Positions 11,755-18,491 of a DNA stretch of 64,000 nt are shown here, piece by piece. The position numbers and the translations under genes are program-made. The notes below the pieces were generated by a model, which was not told the origin of the DNA, ran no database searches, and saw only the letters and a list, made by a program, of their open reading frames with translations. The stretch lies in assembly GCA_948470475.1 (NCBI GenBank), contig OX419337.1, positions 2,187,123-2,251,122 on the forward strand, given 5' to 3'. This stretch comes from Galaxea fascicularis (taxonomy: Eukaryota > Cnidaria > Anthozoa > Scleractinia > Euphylliidae). Numbering within the stretch: position 1 is the stretch's first letter; every line of letters begins with the position of its first letter.

Positions 11755-11838
11755 TGTAACCAGTTATTGCGAACAATGGCAAATAGTTTTTGAAAGAGAA
11801 AAAAAAAACACGTTGTAGATGGTTTGAAAAAAGAACCT

Positions 11839-11844
11839 TTTATT
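11839..11844 (-). terminator. AATAAA polyadenylation signal after the PLA2 gene
   Basis: The plus strand reads TTTATT, so the minus strand reads AATAAA, 39 bp past the stop of the gene ending at 11883, in an AT-rich spacer. It is the first AATAAA downstream of the whole gene block 15838-11883. Confidence 0.65.
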
Positions 11845-11882
11845 TTAACCTTTCAACCTGGTTTTTTGAAAAACACAGTGTT

Positions 11883-12236
11883 TCAAACATCCAACTTGAC
11901 TTTGGTTTGCATGATTTTCTTGACGATCCTTTCCGTGAGGGTCCGCTTGCCCGGCAATCCCTCGATGGCCTTGATCATGCGACGATCGGCGGCATGCTTG
12001 TCCCTCAAAGTCTTGGCCTTGTCGTAGTCGATGTCGTGTTGTTTGGCAATCTTGTCCAACCGGTTGATGCCCGGGTCCCTGCGTTTCAAACGTTTCTTCA
12101 AATGCGTGCCGGGGCCCATGTACTGATAGCCCGGCCAATGAAATTCCAGGCCCGTTTTGCCCAGCCATTTTTGCACGTCCACCCCGCGGCCGCCCTGAGA
12201 AGCAGAGGGCTTGTTGCATCGTCGCTTACTCGTCAT
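11883..12236 (-). CDS. Phospholipase A2-motif protein, parvovirus VP1-like, 117 aa
   Basis: Residues 35-43 read PGYQYMGPG, matching the calcium-binding loop of secreted and parvoviral phospholipases A2. Residues 67-72 read HDIDYD, matching the catalytic His-Asp and following Tyr-Asp. The order and spacing are those of the VP1 unique-region PLA2. In parvoviruses this enzyme cleaves membrane phospholipids so that entering capsids leave the endosome; the same role here is an inference. The basic N-terminus (KRR) and C-terminus suggest a capsid-interior or DNA-contacting location. The start ATG overlaps the stop of the 284-residue gene by 11 bases and no TATA box precedes it, so translation may depend on reinitiation or a shared mRNA. 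A polyadenylation signal follows. Confidence 0.82.
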   Translation of the reverse strand: MTSKRRCNKPSASQGGRGVDVQKWLGKTGLEFHWPGYQYMGPGTHLKKRLKRRDPGINRLDKIAKQHDIDYDKAKTLRDKHAADRRMIKAIEGLPGKRTLTERIVKKIMQTKVKLDV

Positions 12237-13080
12237 CGTAGTCCTCTTGATCGAGTCGGCGTCGCGTGCGCTTTCCTTGCTCCCAATCTTCCCACCCTGG
12301 TTGGGTTCTCAACCGTCTCACTGCCAAGGGTGTTTTCGACGTTTCCTCCATGGCCCGTCGCCTTTTATCCATGGCCCTGGCGACAGCCCCCCATAAATCA
12401 TCCTCACCCGTGGCCCTTGGACGCTCGATCTGGGGCGTCTTTTTCAATCGGCGTTTACCCTGTTCGAGGTCCCACGCATCAAAGGGGGTGCTCCGAGTAG
12501 GCTCTTCCTCCTCCTCCTTTTTCACTTTCACTTCCTGAGGGGGTGGGAAGGACCAGTCGTCTTCCTCTTCCTTTTTGACTTCCACCCAAGGAGGGGGTGG
12601 GAGAGGCCAGTCCTCTTCTTCTTCTTCTTTTGCCTTTTTGAACAACCGTTTGGGTTTTCTTGGCACTTTGGGTTTCACGTCCGTCCCTATGGCTTTGCTC
12701 ACCGTTGTCTTGACAGGGGTCCTACCTGTGGGGGTTCCCCCCTCCGTTTTTTGGGCCACTCTCACCATGCGTCGCATCCATTTGTCGAACGCACTGCTCA
12801 CCAAATCTGTTTCGGGGTCATCGTCGGCTGTCCCCGCCGTGCCTGCTGCGGGAACGTCCAAGGTTCGCAGTTTTTTCGTGGCTCTATGTAGGGCCCGCGA
12901 TACGGGCTTCAACTTCATGCGTTTGGCGGCAGGCGACAGGTGGGGATCCTTCAACAACCGTTCCTCTTTGGCCGCCAAGGTGGCCGCATGGGTTAACAGA
13001 TGGTTCTGCAACAAACCGGCCTTGTGCTTAGCCACCCAAGGAGCGAATTCGCGTTTGGGTACGATCAACATTTCTTCCAT
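12226..13080 (-). CDS. Charged, proline-rich probable virion protein, 284 aa
   Basis: No family is recognised. The N-terminal third is basic and helical. The middle has degenerate copies of a W-x-x-PPP...VKKEEE pattern (residues about 150-200), giving alternating Pro-rich and Glu-rich segments. The C-terminal part is rich in Arg, Lys and Glu. It lies between the small basic proteins and the PLA2 gene, among likely virion components, so a structural or core role is plausible but unproven. A CTATAAGAG box at 13174-13180 is about 95 bp upstream of the ATG. Its stop overlaps the PLA2 start. Confidence 0.7.
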   Translation of the reverse strand: MEEMLIVPKREFAPWVAKHKAGLLQNHLLTHAATLAAKEERLLKDPHLSPAAKRMKLKPVSRALHRATKKLRTLDVPAAGTAGTADDDPETDLVSSAFDKWMRRMVRVAQKTEGGTPTGRTPVKTTVSKAIGTDVKPKVPRKPKRLFKKAKEEEEEDWPLPPPPWVEVKKEEEDDWSFPPPQEVKVKKEEEEEPTRSTPFDAWDLEQGKRRLKKTPQIERPRATGEDDLWGAVARAMDKRRRAMEETSKTPLAVRRLRTQPGWEDWEQGKRTRRRLDQEDYDDE

Positions 13081-13173
13081 GACGAGACGGTGATGCGACC
13101 GGTCACACGTGCTTCACCGACAGGGGTCGCACAGTAGGCGTCGTCTGAGTTCACAACACTCATGTTGCCACCT

Positions 13174-13180
13174 CTTATAG
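13174..13180 (-). promoter_or_regulatory. TATA-like box for the 284-aa gene
   Basis: The minus strand reads CTATAAGAG, about 95 bp before the ATG at 13080. The nearer ATG at 13163 is only about 11 bp from the box, too close to be inside the transcript. Confidence 0.4.
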
Positions 13181-13247
13181 GTTCTTGTCGGCCGGACATT
13201 CGAAGGCTCGACTGTTTTTTCTTCCTTGACCGCTTCCACAAGAGCTC

Positions 13248-13565
13248 TCATCGTTGGAGACATCGACACACCGCTTGGAGTCCCCGCCATAAGCCACTGC
13301 CCGTCTGTCGGAGCAAGAGAGCGCGTCGTCGGGTCACCGAATTTTTCCGCTTGGCTAGCTCGCGCAAGACCTTTTTATGCCTTTTCAACCGGGCCACGAC
13401 GTCCGGGGTGACCCTGGCATGCCCTTTCAACGTGTTCAACACCAATTCGCTGATGGCATTGATCTGATCGGCGTTGGCGTGCCGTAGGAGGTCGTGACGG
13501 TATTGCCCGCGGGCATCTCGAAACAGACTTTCCAAAAACGGCAACTGACGTCTAAGACGTTTCAT
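13248..13565 (-). CDS. Small conserved Polinton protein, 105 aa
   Basis: The start at 13565 (MKRLRRQLPFLESL) is chosen because a GTATAAAAG box lies about 41 bp upstream; the open frame reaches further back but that part overlaps the neighbouring gene. The pattern is basic and helical: LRRQLPFLESLFRD, then INAISELVLNTLKGH, then LKRHKKVLRELA, then LLLRQTGSG. This arrangement resembles a small ORF I recall from many Polintons and adintoviruses, where its role is unknown or thought to be virion-associated; recognition is by eye. Its ATG overlaps the stop of the preceding gene as ATGA. Confidence 0.75.
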   Translation of the reverse strand: MKRLRRQLPFLESLFRDARGQYRHDLLRHANADQINAISELVLNTLKGHARVTPDVVARLKRHKKVLRELAKRKNSVTRRRALLLRQTGSGLWRGLQAVCRCLQR

Positions 13566-13963
13566 CTCGAGGGGAACCGTCTGTGTCGACCCGGGTCCAC
13601 GTTGTCTTTTATACCCTCTTTTCTTGTGGCAACGTTCAGGGCTTTTTTTGGGCGGGTCACATGAGGCAACAAGGGCTGGCTTTCTTGGCGATGAAACCTG
13701 GCGATCGAGCATATTGGAGCCACGATTGTTTGCCCCCTCTTGCTTTGTGACCCTGCCAGGCCGCTCTCATGCTGTCGTATTGCCGTTTGGCCTTTGTCAT
13801 GTCGGTGTTTTTGACGGCGCGTGTCGCGCGTGACCTCATAGGCTTTTTTGGGATCCACCACCCAAGGCATCTTGCCCCCTTGCTGAGTGGAGGGTCGTCT
13901 CCGCCGACGTGTCGAGGAGGTAGTGGTTTTCTTCTTCTTCGTCGTCGTCGCACGTTTGGCCAT
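13562..13963 (-). CDS. Lys/Arg-rich protein of unknown function, 133 aa, possibly frameshifted
   Basis: It starts MAKRATTTKKKKTT and has a KKAYEVTRD motif near residue 40. A TATA box (GATAAAAGG) lies 32 bp upstream at 13995-14001. Comparison with the duplicated copy at about 14340-14507 shows that after KKAYEVTRD the similarity moves to another frame (VKNTDM-like), so one copy has an indel. The alternative continuation ends at 13657 and looks at least as protein-like. The frame given ends in TGA overlapping the ATG of the next gene. Which continuation is real is unresolved. The basic N-terminus suggests nucleic-acid binding. Confidence 0.5.
   Translation of the reverse strand: MAKRATTTKKKKTTTSSTRRRRRPSTQQGGKMPWVVDPKKAYEVTRDTRRQKHRHDKGQTAIRQHESGLAGSQSKRGQTIVAPICSIARFHRQESQPLLPHVTRPKKALNVATRKEGIKDNVDPGRHRRFPSR
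13606..13614 (-). promoter_or_regulatory. TATA box of the 105-aa gene
   Basis: The minus strand reads GTATAAAAG, 41 bp before the ATG at 13565. It supports that start over the upstream extension. Confidence 0.65.
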
Positions 13964-13994
13964 GGTCTGAGGTTGCGAGGACAGCGTCCCTTCC

Positions 13995-14001
13995 CTTTTA
14001 T
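13995..14001 (-). promoter_or_regulatory. TATA box of the MAKRA gene
   Basis: The minus strand reads ATAAAAG, 32 bp before the ATG at 13963; it overlaps the stop of the preceding gene. Confidence 0.6.
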
Positions 14002-14279
14002 CGCGTCCACGCAAAGGTGGAACCATCGGGATGACGCACCAACCCCGACCTCCGTCGTTTCATGGCAGCACGTTCTACACTGCTTGCATTGTACCGCTTT
14101 TTGGTGGCGGCCTCCAGAGCTTTTTTGGCACCGTACCCCGCGGCACCACTGACGGCTCCTACAGCGGCCGCTTTGCCCGCCGCGATGGCTGCAGGCAGGA
14201 GGGCTAGTAGAGGAAACAGGCCTCCCTTGTGACGTCGCCGTCGAGTCGTCCGTCGTCGCGACACTCTTTGCTTGGGCAT
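13998..14279 (-). CDS. Core protein pX-like, second copy, 93 aa
   Basis: An Arg-rich start (MPKQRVSRRRTTRRRRH) is followed by a Gly/Ala-rich hydrophobic stretch (LFPLLALLPAAIAAGKAAA, then GAVSGAAGYGAKKA) and a basic tail. The pattern of arginine cluster plus small-residue hydrophobic helix resembles adenovirus core peptide pX/mu and similar adintovirus proteins, which condense DNA in the virion; the link is by composition only. The first 65 residues are nearly identical to the copy at 14548-14814 and the tails differ. An ATAAAAAG box is at 14319-14326. The frame is open upstream to 14507, so a 169-residue fusion is possible. Confidence 0.7.
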   Translation of the reverse strand: MPKQRVSRRRTTRRRRHKGGLFPLLALLPAAIAAGKAAAVGAVSGAAGYGAKKALEAATKKRYNASSVERAAMKRRRSGLVRHPDGSTFAWTR

Positions 14280-14318
14280 GCTCGCTTGTTGAGTGACCCC
14301 TCGTAGGCAGTGCGTTCC

Positions 14319-14326
14319 CTTTTTAT
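14319..14326 (-). promoter_or_regulatory. TATA box of the second pX-like gene
   Basis: The minus strand reads ATAAAAAG, 40 bp before the ATG at 14279. It has a counterpart at 14845-14852 in the other duplicate. Confidence 0.6.
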
Positions 14327-14339
14327 GTCGGACGGTGGG

Positions 14340-14507
14340 GTTTGGCAAAGGCATCGTGATGTTTTTCACAACACGAATCATGTCGCGCATGACCTCGTAA
14401 GCTTTTTTTGGGCTGCACCACCCGAGGCATCTTCCCCTTGCTAAGTGGAGGGTCGTCTCCGCCGAGGTGGTCTTCTTCTTCTTTGTCATCATCGCACGTT
14501 TGGCCAT
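14340..14507 (-). pseudogene. Truncated duplicate of the MAKRA gene
   Basis: It starts MAKRAMMTKKKKTT and keeps KKAYEVMRDM, then runs into the ATPase-tail remnant. The TATA box present before the other copy is absent here. The frame stays open into the second pX-like gene, so it may be translated as a fusion or be a relic. Confidence 0.55.
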
Positions 14508-14547
14508 GGTCTGAGGTTTCGAGGACGGTAACAATGTTGGAGTGATT

Positions 14548-14814
14548 TCATCGCAATGAGGTAGAACCGTCAGAATAACGTGTTAACACGGTGTTCCCTC
14601 GTTTTGTCACGCTCGTTATCCTCCTCTTTTTCCTTTTTGTGGCTGCCTCAATGGCTTTTTTGGCGCCGTATCCCGCAGCACCACTGACGGCTCCTAAAGC
14701 GGCCGCTTTGCCCGCCGCAATAGCTGCAGGCAGGAGGGCTAGTAGAGGAAACAGGCCCCCCTCGTGACGTCGCCGTCGAGTCGTCCGTCGTCGCGATACT
14801 CTTTGCTTGGGCAT
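14548..14814 (-). CDS. Core protein pX-like, first copy, 88 aa
   Basis: Same design as the copy at 13998-14279: an arginine-rich N-terminus of about 17 residues, then an Ala/Gly/Leu-rich segment to about residue 60, then a basic tail ending DGSTSLR. It lies directly after the packaging ATPase gene; its TATA box (ATAAAAGG, 14845-14852) overlaps the ATPase stop region. The likely role, by analogy with adenovirus core peptides, is DNA compaction inside the capsid. Confidence 0.72.
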   Translation of the reverse strand: MPKQRVSRRRTTRRRRHEGGLFPLLALLPAAIAAGKAAALGAVSGAAGYGAKKAIEAATKRKKRRITSVTKRGNTVLTRYSDGSTSLR

Positions 14815-14844
14815 GTTGAGTGACCTCTCGTAGACAGTGCGTTC

Positions 14845-14852
14845 CCTTTTAT
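14845..14852 (-). promoter_or_regulatory. TATA box of the first pX-like gene
   Basis: The minus strand reads ATAAAAGG, about 31 bp before the ATG at 14814, at the very end of the ATPase gene. Confidence 0.65.
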
Positions 14853-15493
14853 GTCGGACGGTGGGGCTTGGCAAAGGCACGGGTGTACCCTTCGTCCTCC
14901 AAGAGGTCTGCAAAGACCCGGTACGTATCGTCGGAGGCCGGATGCAGATCCAAGAAGACGTACCCAAAAGGTCGGGCCGTCACGGTGTCGTAGACGTCTA
15001 ACACGTCGGGCCAATGTTTGGGAAAGGCTTGCCTGATGAGGTTGGTGAACCCCAACTGATCGCGAGGACTCTTGAAGGCCACGATGTAATGCGCATTACG
15101 CGAAATGGTCTTGGCGTACTTGCCAGGGGGAAACATGTCTTGACAGAGATACAGCACGGTGATGTTGCGATGGTGCGAGTCTTTGGTGAACAGATCCAAC
15201 ACGCGTTTGTCGTTGCCCCCTTCATCCATCAGATCGTCGAGGACCAAGACCCCTCCTTTCGTGCGACCGAACCAACGTTGTAATTGATCGCTCTCGGGTA
15301 TGCCTTTGTTCATGTGTACCCCCAGTCGAGCCAACGGGTGAAAGCCCTCTTGCCACACCCCGTAACAATAGTGGACGTTGGGCACCACGTTGCAAAAGTA
15401 CCGGTGAGGCGCTTTCAAGAGTTTGGTGACAAATACCGTCTTGCCACACCCCGAGGGTCCCACCACCAACAGGCTACTCGGTGTCCGAATCAT
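14849..15493 (-). CDS. A32-type (FtsK/HerA) genome-packaging ATPase, 214 aa
   Basis: Walker A is GPSGCGKT at residues 12-19 and Walker B GVLVLDDLMDE at 81-91. A later LYLCQDMFPPGK segment with a Gln (about 117) and the SPRDQLG segment fit the conserved positions of this family. Length is typical for Polinton and virophage packaging ATPases. In these viruses it pumps the genome into preformed capsids using ATP. A GTATAAAAATC box is at 15523-15531, 30 bp before the ATG. The last codons were copied into the downstream duplication. Identification is firm. Confidence 0.95.
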   Translation of the reverse strand: MIRTPSSLLVVGPSGCGKTVFVTKLLKAPHRYFCNVVPNVHYCYGVWQEGFHPLARLGVHMNKGIPESDQLQRWFGRTKGGVLVLDDLMDEGGNDKRVLDLFTKDSHHRNITVLYLCQDMFPPGKYAKTISRNAHYIVAFKSPRDQLGFTNLIRQAFPKHWPDVLDVYDTVTARPFGYVFLDLHPASDDTYRVFADLLEDEGYTRAFAKPHRPT

Positions 15494-15499
15494 CTTTGT

Positions 15500-15838
15500 T
15501 CAACTCCACAGCAAGGCGTCGATTTTTATACTGCCCGCTTTCAGACGTCTGAGCATGGAATTCAACGTCAGACGCCCCGTGAGAGGCACCTTTTGCGTCT
15601 TCAAGGGCTTGGGGAGTTTCCGAAAGACCTCGGCCAACGTCACGGTGTCTTTGACCATCTTGATCTTGTTCTTTTTGCTCCGCACGCGTTTAGGTGGGTC
15701 GGGGTCGGGACCGTATTGTTCCTGCAACCGTTGCATCATACCCATCCACGTGGCTTGACTGGGTAAGGGAACCGTCGAGGTAAGTCGCGGAGGTACGAGC
15801 CCCGTCACAGGTTGCAAGTCGAGGCGTCGTTGGGCCAT
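15500..15838 (-). CDS. Small basic Polinton protein of unknown function, 112 aa
   Basis: The start at 15838 (MAQRRLDLQPVTG) is chosen because a TATATAAAA box lies 33 bp upstream; the open frame reaches further back without a better start. The middle has DPDPPKRVRSKKNKIK, a likely nuclear-localising or DNA-binding stretch, followed by two predicted amphipathic helices. It sits between the protease and the ATPase genes, where other Polintons also carry small lineage-specific virion genes. No family is recognised. Confidence 0.65.
   Translation of the reverse strand: MAQRRLDLQPVTGLVPPRLTSTVPLPSQATWMGMMQRLQEQYGPDPDPPKRVRSKKNKIKMVKDTVTLAEVFRKLPKPLKTQKVPLTGRLTLNSMLRRLKAGSIKIDALLWS
15523..15531 (-). 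promoter_or_regulatory. TATA box of the packaging ATPase gene
   Basis: The minus strand reads GTATAAAAA, 30 bp before the ATG at 15493. Confidence 0.65.
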
Positions 15839-15870
15839 ACTGATACGGTTACCCAGAGAGTGCGCCCCCC

Positions 15871-15879
15871 TTTTATATA
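15871..15879 (-). promoter_or_regulatory. TATA box of the 112-aa gene
   Basis: The minus strand reads TATATAAAA, 33 bp before the ATG at 15838. It supports that start. Confidence 0.65.
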
Positions 15880-15912
15880 GACAAAGGACAGTCACCGCTT
15901 TTTTTTAAATGT

Positions 15913-15918
15913 TTTATT
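15913..15918 (-). terminator. AATAAA polyadenylation signal after the protease gene
   Basis: The plus strand reads TTTATT, 20 bp past the protease stop (15938) and before the TATA box at 15871. It probably ends the transcripts of the 22415-15938 block. Confidence 0.65.
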
Positions 15919-15937
15919 AAGAACGACCTCGTTGTTG

Positions 15938-16564
15938 CTAATACACGGTATCGTAGTTTTGGCCTTCCGGGTTCCCCGTCATCGTCATGAGCATGTCCAT
16001 CAGACGCACGGGCACGTGGTTACTCTGGCGAATGGGGCCCGTCAAACGATGCCACGCCAAATCGCGTCGCACCAACCGCTTGAACCAGGCAGCCGCGCGA
16101 GCGTCGTTCTTCACGAAATCGTAACGACTAAAATACTGTTGAAACGTCTGTAACGTGCCTCCCAGACTGCAATGCACCAAAAACAGGAGGGCATAGGCAC
16201 CGCACGTGTTGCTGTCGATGGCTTGCAAACTGCGCTCGTTGAAACGAAGGGTGGACCAATGCTTTTCCAACCAGTCTTCCAGGGCAGGCGCCCCGTAACG
16301 CCACAACGGTAACCCAAAACTGTCCATCACCAAGCAGGTGTCCTCCTCTTCGTCGTCGTCAGGGCCTGGCGTCCAAAGGGCCATCCAATGACTGCCGGGA
16401 CGATCGTGAGGGTCCACGTTGACGATATACCCTTGCGCACGGTCTCGGATGGGTCGAGGGGGCAGTCGGTCGCTGGGAAAGACCCCGGCAAAATGAGGAC
16501 CAAGGTGGGGGTCGTCTTCGGCCAAATGCCGCAACTGTTCGTCCGTGGTGGGCACCAACTCCAT
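15938..16564 (-). CDS. Adenain-like cysteine maturation protease, 208 aa
   Basis: Catalytic residues of the adenovirus protease/Ulp1 clan are in order: His59 in GSHWMAL, Asp81 in VMDSFG, Gln114 in SLQAIDSNTCG and Cys121. Length matches adenain (about 200 residues). In adenoviruses and Polintons this enzyme cuts capsid and core precursors during maturation. A TATA box (ATAAAAG) lies at 16599-16605, overlapping the stop of the capsid gene. The TCGAYALLFL segment after the nucleophile is typical. Identification is firm. Confidence 0.95.
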   Translation of the reverse strand: MELVPTTDEQLRHLAEDDPHLGPHFAGVFPSDRLPPRPIRDRAQGYIVNVDPHDRPGSHWMALWTPGPDDDEEEDTCLVMDSFGLPLWRYGAPALEDWLEKHWSTLRFNERSLQAIDSNTCGAYALLFLVHCSLGGTLQTFQQYFSRYDFVKNDARAAAWFKRLVRRDLAWHRLTGPIRQSNHVPVRLMDMLMTMTGNPEGQNYDTVY

Positions 16565-16598
16565 GGTGGGACTGACCTGGGTCTATCTTCTAATGGCT

Positions 16599-16605
16599 CT
16601 TTTAT
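16599..16605 (-). promoter_or_regulatory. TATA box of the protease gene
   Basis: The minus strand reads ATAAAAG, 35 bp before the ATG at 16564, within the end of the major capsid gene. Confidence 0.65.
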
Positions 16606-17984
16606 GTGCCATAGGCATTGTACAGGACGCCTCCGTCGTGGGTGATTTGCATGACGTTCTCAAATTCGCCGTAAATGACCACCGTGGCGACGTGAGCCAA
16701 CCCGGCATTCAAGTGAAATTGCACGCGCACGTTGCCCTCTTTTTGCGGGTTGAGAATTTTACCGTCGGCATCCCCACTGGCCACGTTGTCGAAGACGTAC
16801 AAGGTGCAATTCTTGCCGTACCCCCACTCTTGGGGCCGTACCAGGTTGGGTCGCCTTTCTTTCCAAGCCGAGGTGGCCTGCACGAAGCGGAAATACCCCA
16901 CCAGATCTTTGTTGCCATCGCCCGCATTCAATTCGAGGGTCGTGCCGTAGGGATACTCTTCGCCGTCCACAAACTGTTTGATCCACTGTAACCCAAACTG
17001 TTGAAAGGCAAACGGCGAGTACGTGTAGTCGCCATTGTAACTGCTCTGGTGCAACAACCCCACGATCATCCGATCGGGCACGCGGTGGAGAAAGATGCGA
17101 TCTTCGTCAAAATCCGTCTGACCCGCAGGGAGGGCATACGTGCGAATCTCCGAACGCACCAAGGGGTACTTGGCATAAAACCCCTCGTTTCTTTGTAATT
17201 GTAAGGTATTGGCGAGGGGGTCCGACAATTGCACTTGACACACGTGAAACTTGATTTTGATGTCGGCGTCCGTCAAACGGCCTTGCTCTGCCACCCCGTT
17301 GAGGAAGAAGGCTGGTTCGTGGAAGAAGAAACGCACCACCACTTCTACAAAGGGTACCAAGGGTTTACCCATGTAAAAGGCTTCCGAGTGCGGCTTGAAG
17401 TACAGCGTGCGTCGTTTGCCATCCGTGTAGTGCCCTTGTTCTCTCTTCATGGCCTTCACGGCAGCTTTTTGCGTGGCACTGAGAGCCCTGTAGTCGGCAT
17501 GAGGGGTCGTGTCGTCCACGTTGTTGGCCGTCAAAGGGGTGGCCACGTCCAATCCATCTTGTTGGAAACCCTGCAAGGGCAAGAGGGTCTCTCCATCCAG
17601 GCGATCGTTGTTGATGAGGGTCTCAAAGTAAGCTTTGTACGGGTAGGTGTCCGTCTGGGAACTGATCAACGTGCCATTGAAGGTGACGCTGCATTGTTTG
17701 ATCATGGTGTGGCATAAATTCTGGGCGGGGAACAGATTGTCCGCGGCTGCGACGTTGTTGCCATCGTGTTGTTTCATTTGAAATTCCATTTCGAAGTAAC
17801 TCCGATTCAAGTCCACGTACTCGTTGACGCCCGACATGACAAATTGCATGGGTTGAATGCCTCCGCTGTCCGCTTTCACCAACACCATGCGATACTTCTC
17901 GTAGGAAGTATCCGTCGGGGGTACGTCGAAGATTTGCATGGTGGGATGCCAGGTGGTGGCGGTAGGTGTCCTTCCCTCACTCAT
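16602..17984 (-). CDS. Major capsid protein, double jelly-roll (hexon-like), 460 aa
   Basis: The ATG at 17984 is used because the three codons before it begin with GTG. Features matching Polinton hexons: an N-terminal segment ending in FVMSGVNEYVDLNRSYFEMEF, an MIKQCSVTFNGTLI strand, an acidic/aromatic central loop with FYMGKPLVPFVEV, a second barrel with DADIKIKFHVCQVQL, and a C-terminal end with VIYGEFENVMQ. The length is close to the usual size. Trimers would form the icosahedral capsid shell. A TATATAAAAG box is at 18034-18043. The neighbouring protease, penton and ATPase genes complete the morphogenesis module. The fold assignment is from family similarity by eye. Confidence 0.93.
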   Translation of the reverse strand: MSEGRTPTATTWHPTMQIFDVPPTDTSYEKYRMVLVKADSGGIQPMQFVMSGVNEYVDLNRSYFEMEFQMKQHDGNNVAAADNLFPAQNLCHTMIKQCSVTFNGTLISSQTDTYPYKAYFETLINNDRLDGETLLPLQGFQQDGLDVATPLTANNVDDTTPHADYRALSATQKAAVKAMKREQGHYTDGKRRTLYFKPHSEAFYMGKPLVPFVEVVVRFFFHEPAFFLNGVAEQGRLTDADIKIKFHVCQVQLSDPLANTLQLQRNEGFYAKYPLVRSEIRTYALPAGQTDFDEDRIFLHRVPDRMIVGLLHQSSYNGDYTYSPFAFQQFGLQWIKQFVDGEEYPYGTTLELNAGDGNKDLVGYFRFVQATSAWKERRPNLVRPQEWGYGKNCTLYVFDNVASGDADGKILNPQKEGNVRVQFHLNAGLAHVATVVIYGEFENVMQITHDGGVLYNAYGT

Positions 17985-17989
17985 CGTGC

Positions 17990-18181
17990 TCACCGGCGTC
18001 TTCGTCGCCTTTGCCGTGGTCGCTTGTGCATCTCTTTTATATACGCGCGTGTCCAGGAAGGCACCATGTCAGGAGCCCCCGGCCAAATCCGTCCCCCGAC
18101 TTGAGGCGCCACGCCTTTCAGACCGTGCCGTTGAAGCCCCCTCGAGGGCATGGGTGTCATGACGATGCGCCGCTTGACCAT
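17990..18181 (-). CDS. Doubtful 63-codon Arg-rich frame
   Basis: It begins 3 bp after the stop of the 72-aa gene and ends in a run of arginines just before the capsid ATG. It contains the capsid gene's TATA box and has no promoter of its own. It could be a second cistron of the upstream mRNA or chance. No family is recognised. Confidence 0.2.
   Translation of the reverse strand: MVKRRIVMTPMPSRGLQRHGLKGVAPQVGGRIWPGAPDMVPSWTRAYIKEMHKRPRQRRRRRR
18034..18043 (-). promoter_or_regulatory. TATA box of the major capsid gene
   Basis: The minus strand reads TATATAAAAG, 50 bp before the ATG at 17984; the best TATA match in the element. Confidence 0.7.
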
Positions 18182-18183
18182 CT

Positions 18184-18402
18184 TCAGGGTCCCAAGATAT
18201 CGTGCACACTGTGCTTGACGCGTTTACTCACTCTGTCGAGGACTTCGTCAGCTTTGCGTTTCAAGGCCCTCTTCACGTGCTTTTGTACCTTTTTGGCGAC
18301 GACTTGACCCCCCCTTTCGAGCACGGGTCCGACAAACCGACTGAAAAGCCCCGACCCGTCTTGCGACGTGGGGGTGTACCGTGTCAGACTGCCTCCTCGC
18401 AT
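18184..18402 (-). CDS. Small basic virion-like protein, 72 aa
   Basis: It begins MRGGSLTRYTPTSQDGSGLFSRF, then GPVLERGGQVVAKKVQKHVKRALKRK. A Gly-rich start followed by an amphipathic Lys/Arg/Ala helix resembles small minor virion proteins found beside the capsid gene in Polintons and related viruses; a membrane-active or core role is conceivable. The start is the first ATG; the three codons before it begin with TTG. A GTATAAAAG box is at 18436-18444. Confidence 0.65.
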   Translation of the reverse strand: MRGGSLTRYTPTSQDGSGLFSRFVGPVLERGGQVVAKKVQKHVKRALKRKADEVLDRVSKRVKHSVHDILGP

Positions 18403-18435
18403 GACTCGCAACTGCTTCGGGTGTTGGGGAGTGTC

Positions 18436-18444
18436 CTTTTATAC
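18436..18444 (-). promoter_or_regulatory. TATA box of the 72-aa gene
   Basis: The minus strand reads GTATAAAAG, 34 bp before the ATG at 18402. Confidence 0.65.
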
Positions 18445-18491
18445 ACGTCGACGGGATTGTCTGCACACACCACGACAGGGTTGTCTTCTCT

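Larger units (their letters stand above)
13850..14875 (-). repeat. Tandem duplication of a 535-545-bp block inside the Polinton
   Basis: Two copies each contain, in transcription order, the last few codons of the ATPase gene, the basic/hydrophobic core-like gene, and the start of the MAKRA gene. Matching landmarks are 535 bp apart (14814 and 14279) and 544 bp apart (14507 and 13963). The inner copy keeps an ATPase-tail remnant (FAKPHRPT region against PLPNPTVRHKK in another frame), which shows the duplication cut through the ATPase 3' end. Confidence 0.85.

Noticed and set aside
11339..11782. 147-codon minus-strand frame at the left end of the Polinton
   Set aside because: It begins with TTG, not ATG, and its second half translates the 110-bp tandem repeats.
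13080..13163. Small 32-codon frame upstream of the 284-aa gene
   Set aside because: Its ATG is only about 11 bp from the TATA-like box, so it probably lies upstream of the transcription start.
17229..17717. Plus-strand frames over the capsid, penton and protease genes
   Set aside because: They are shadows of conserved minus-strand genes and have no recognised content.
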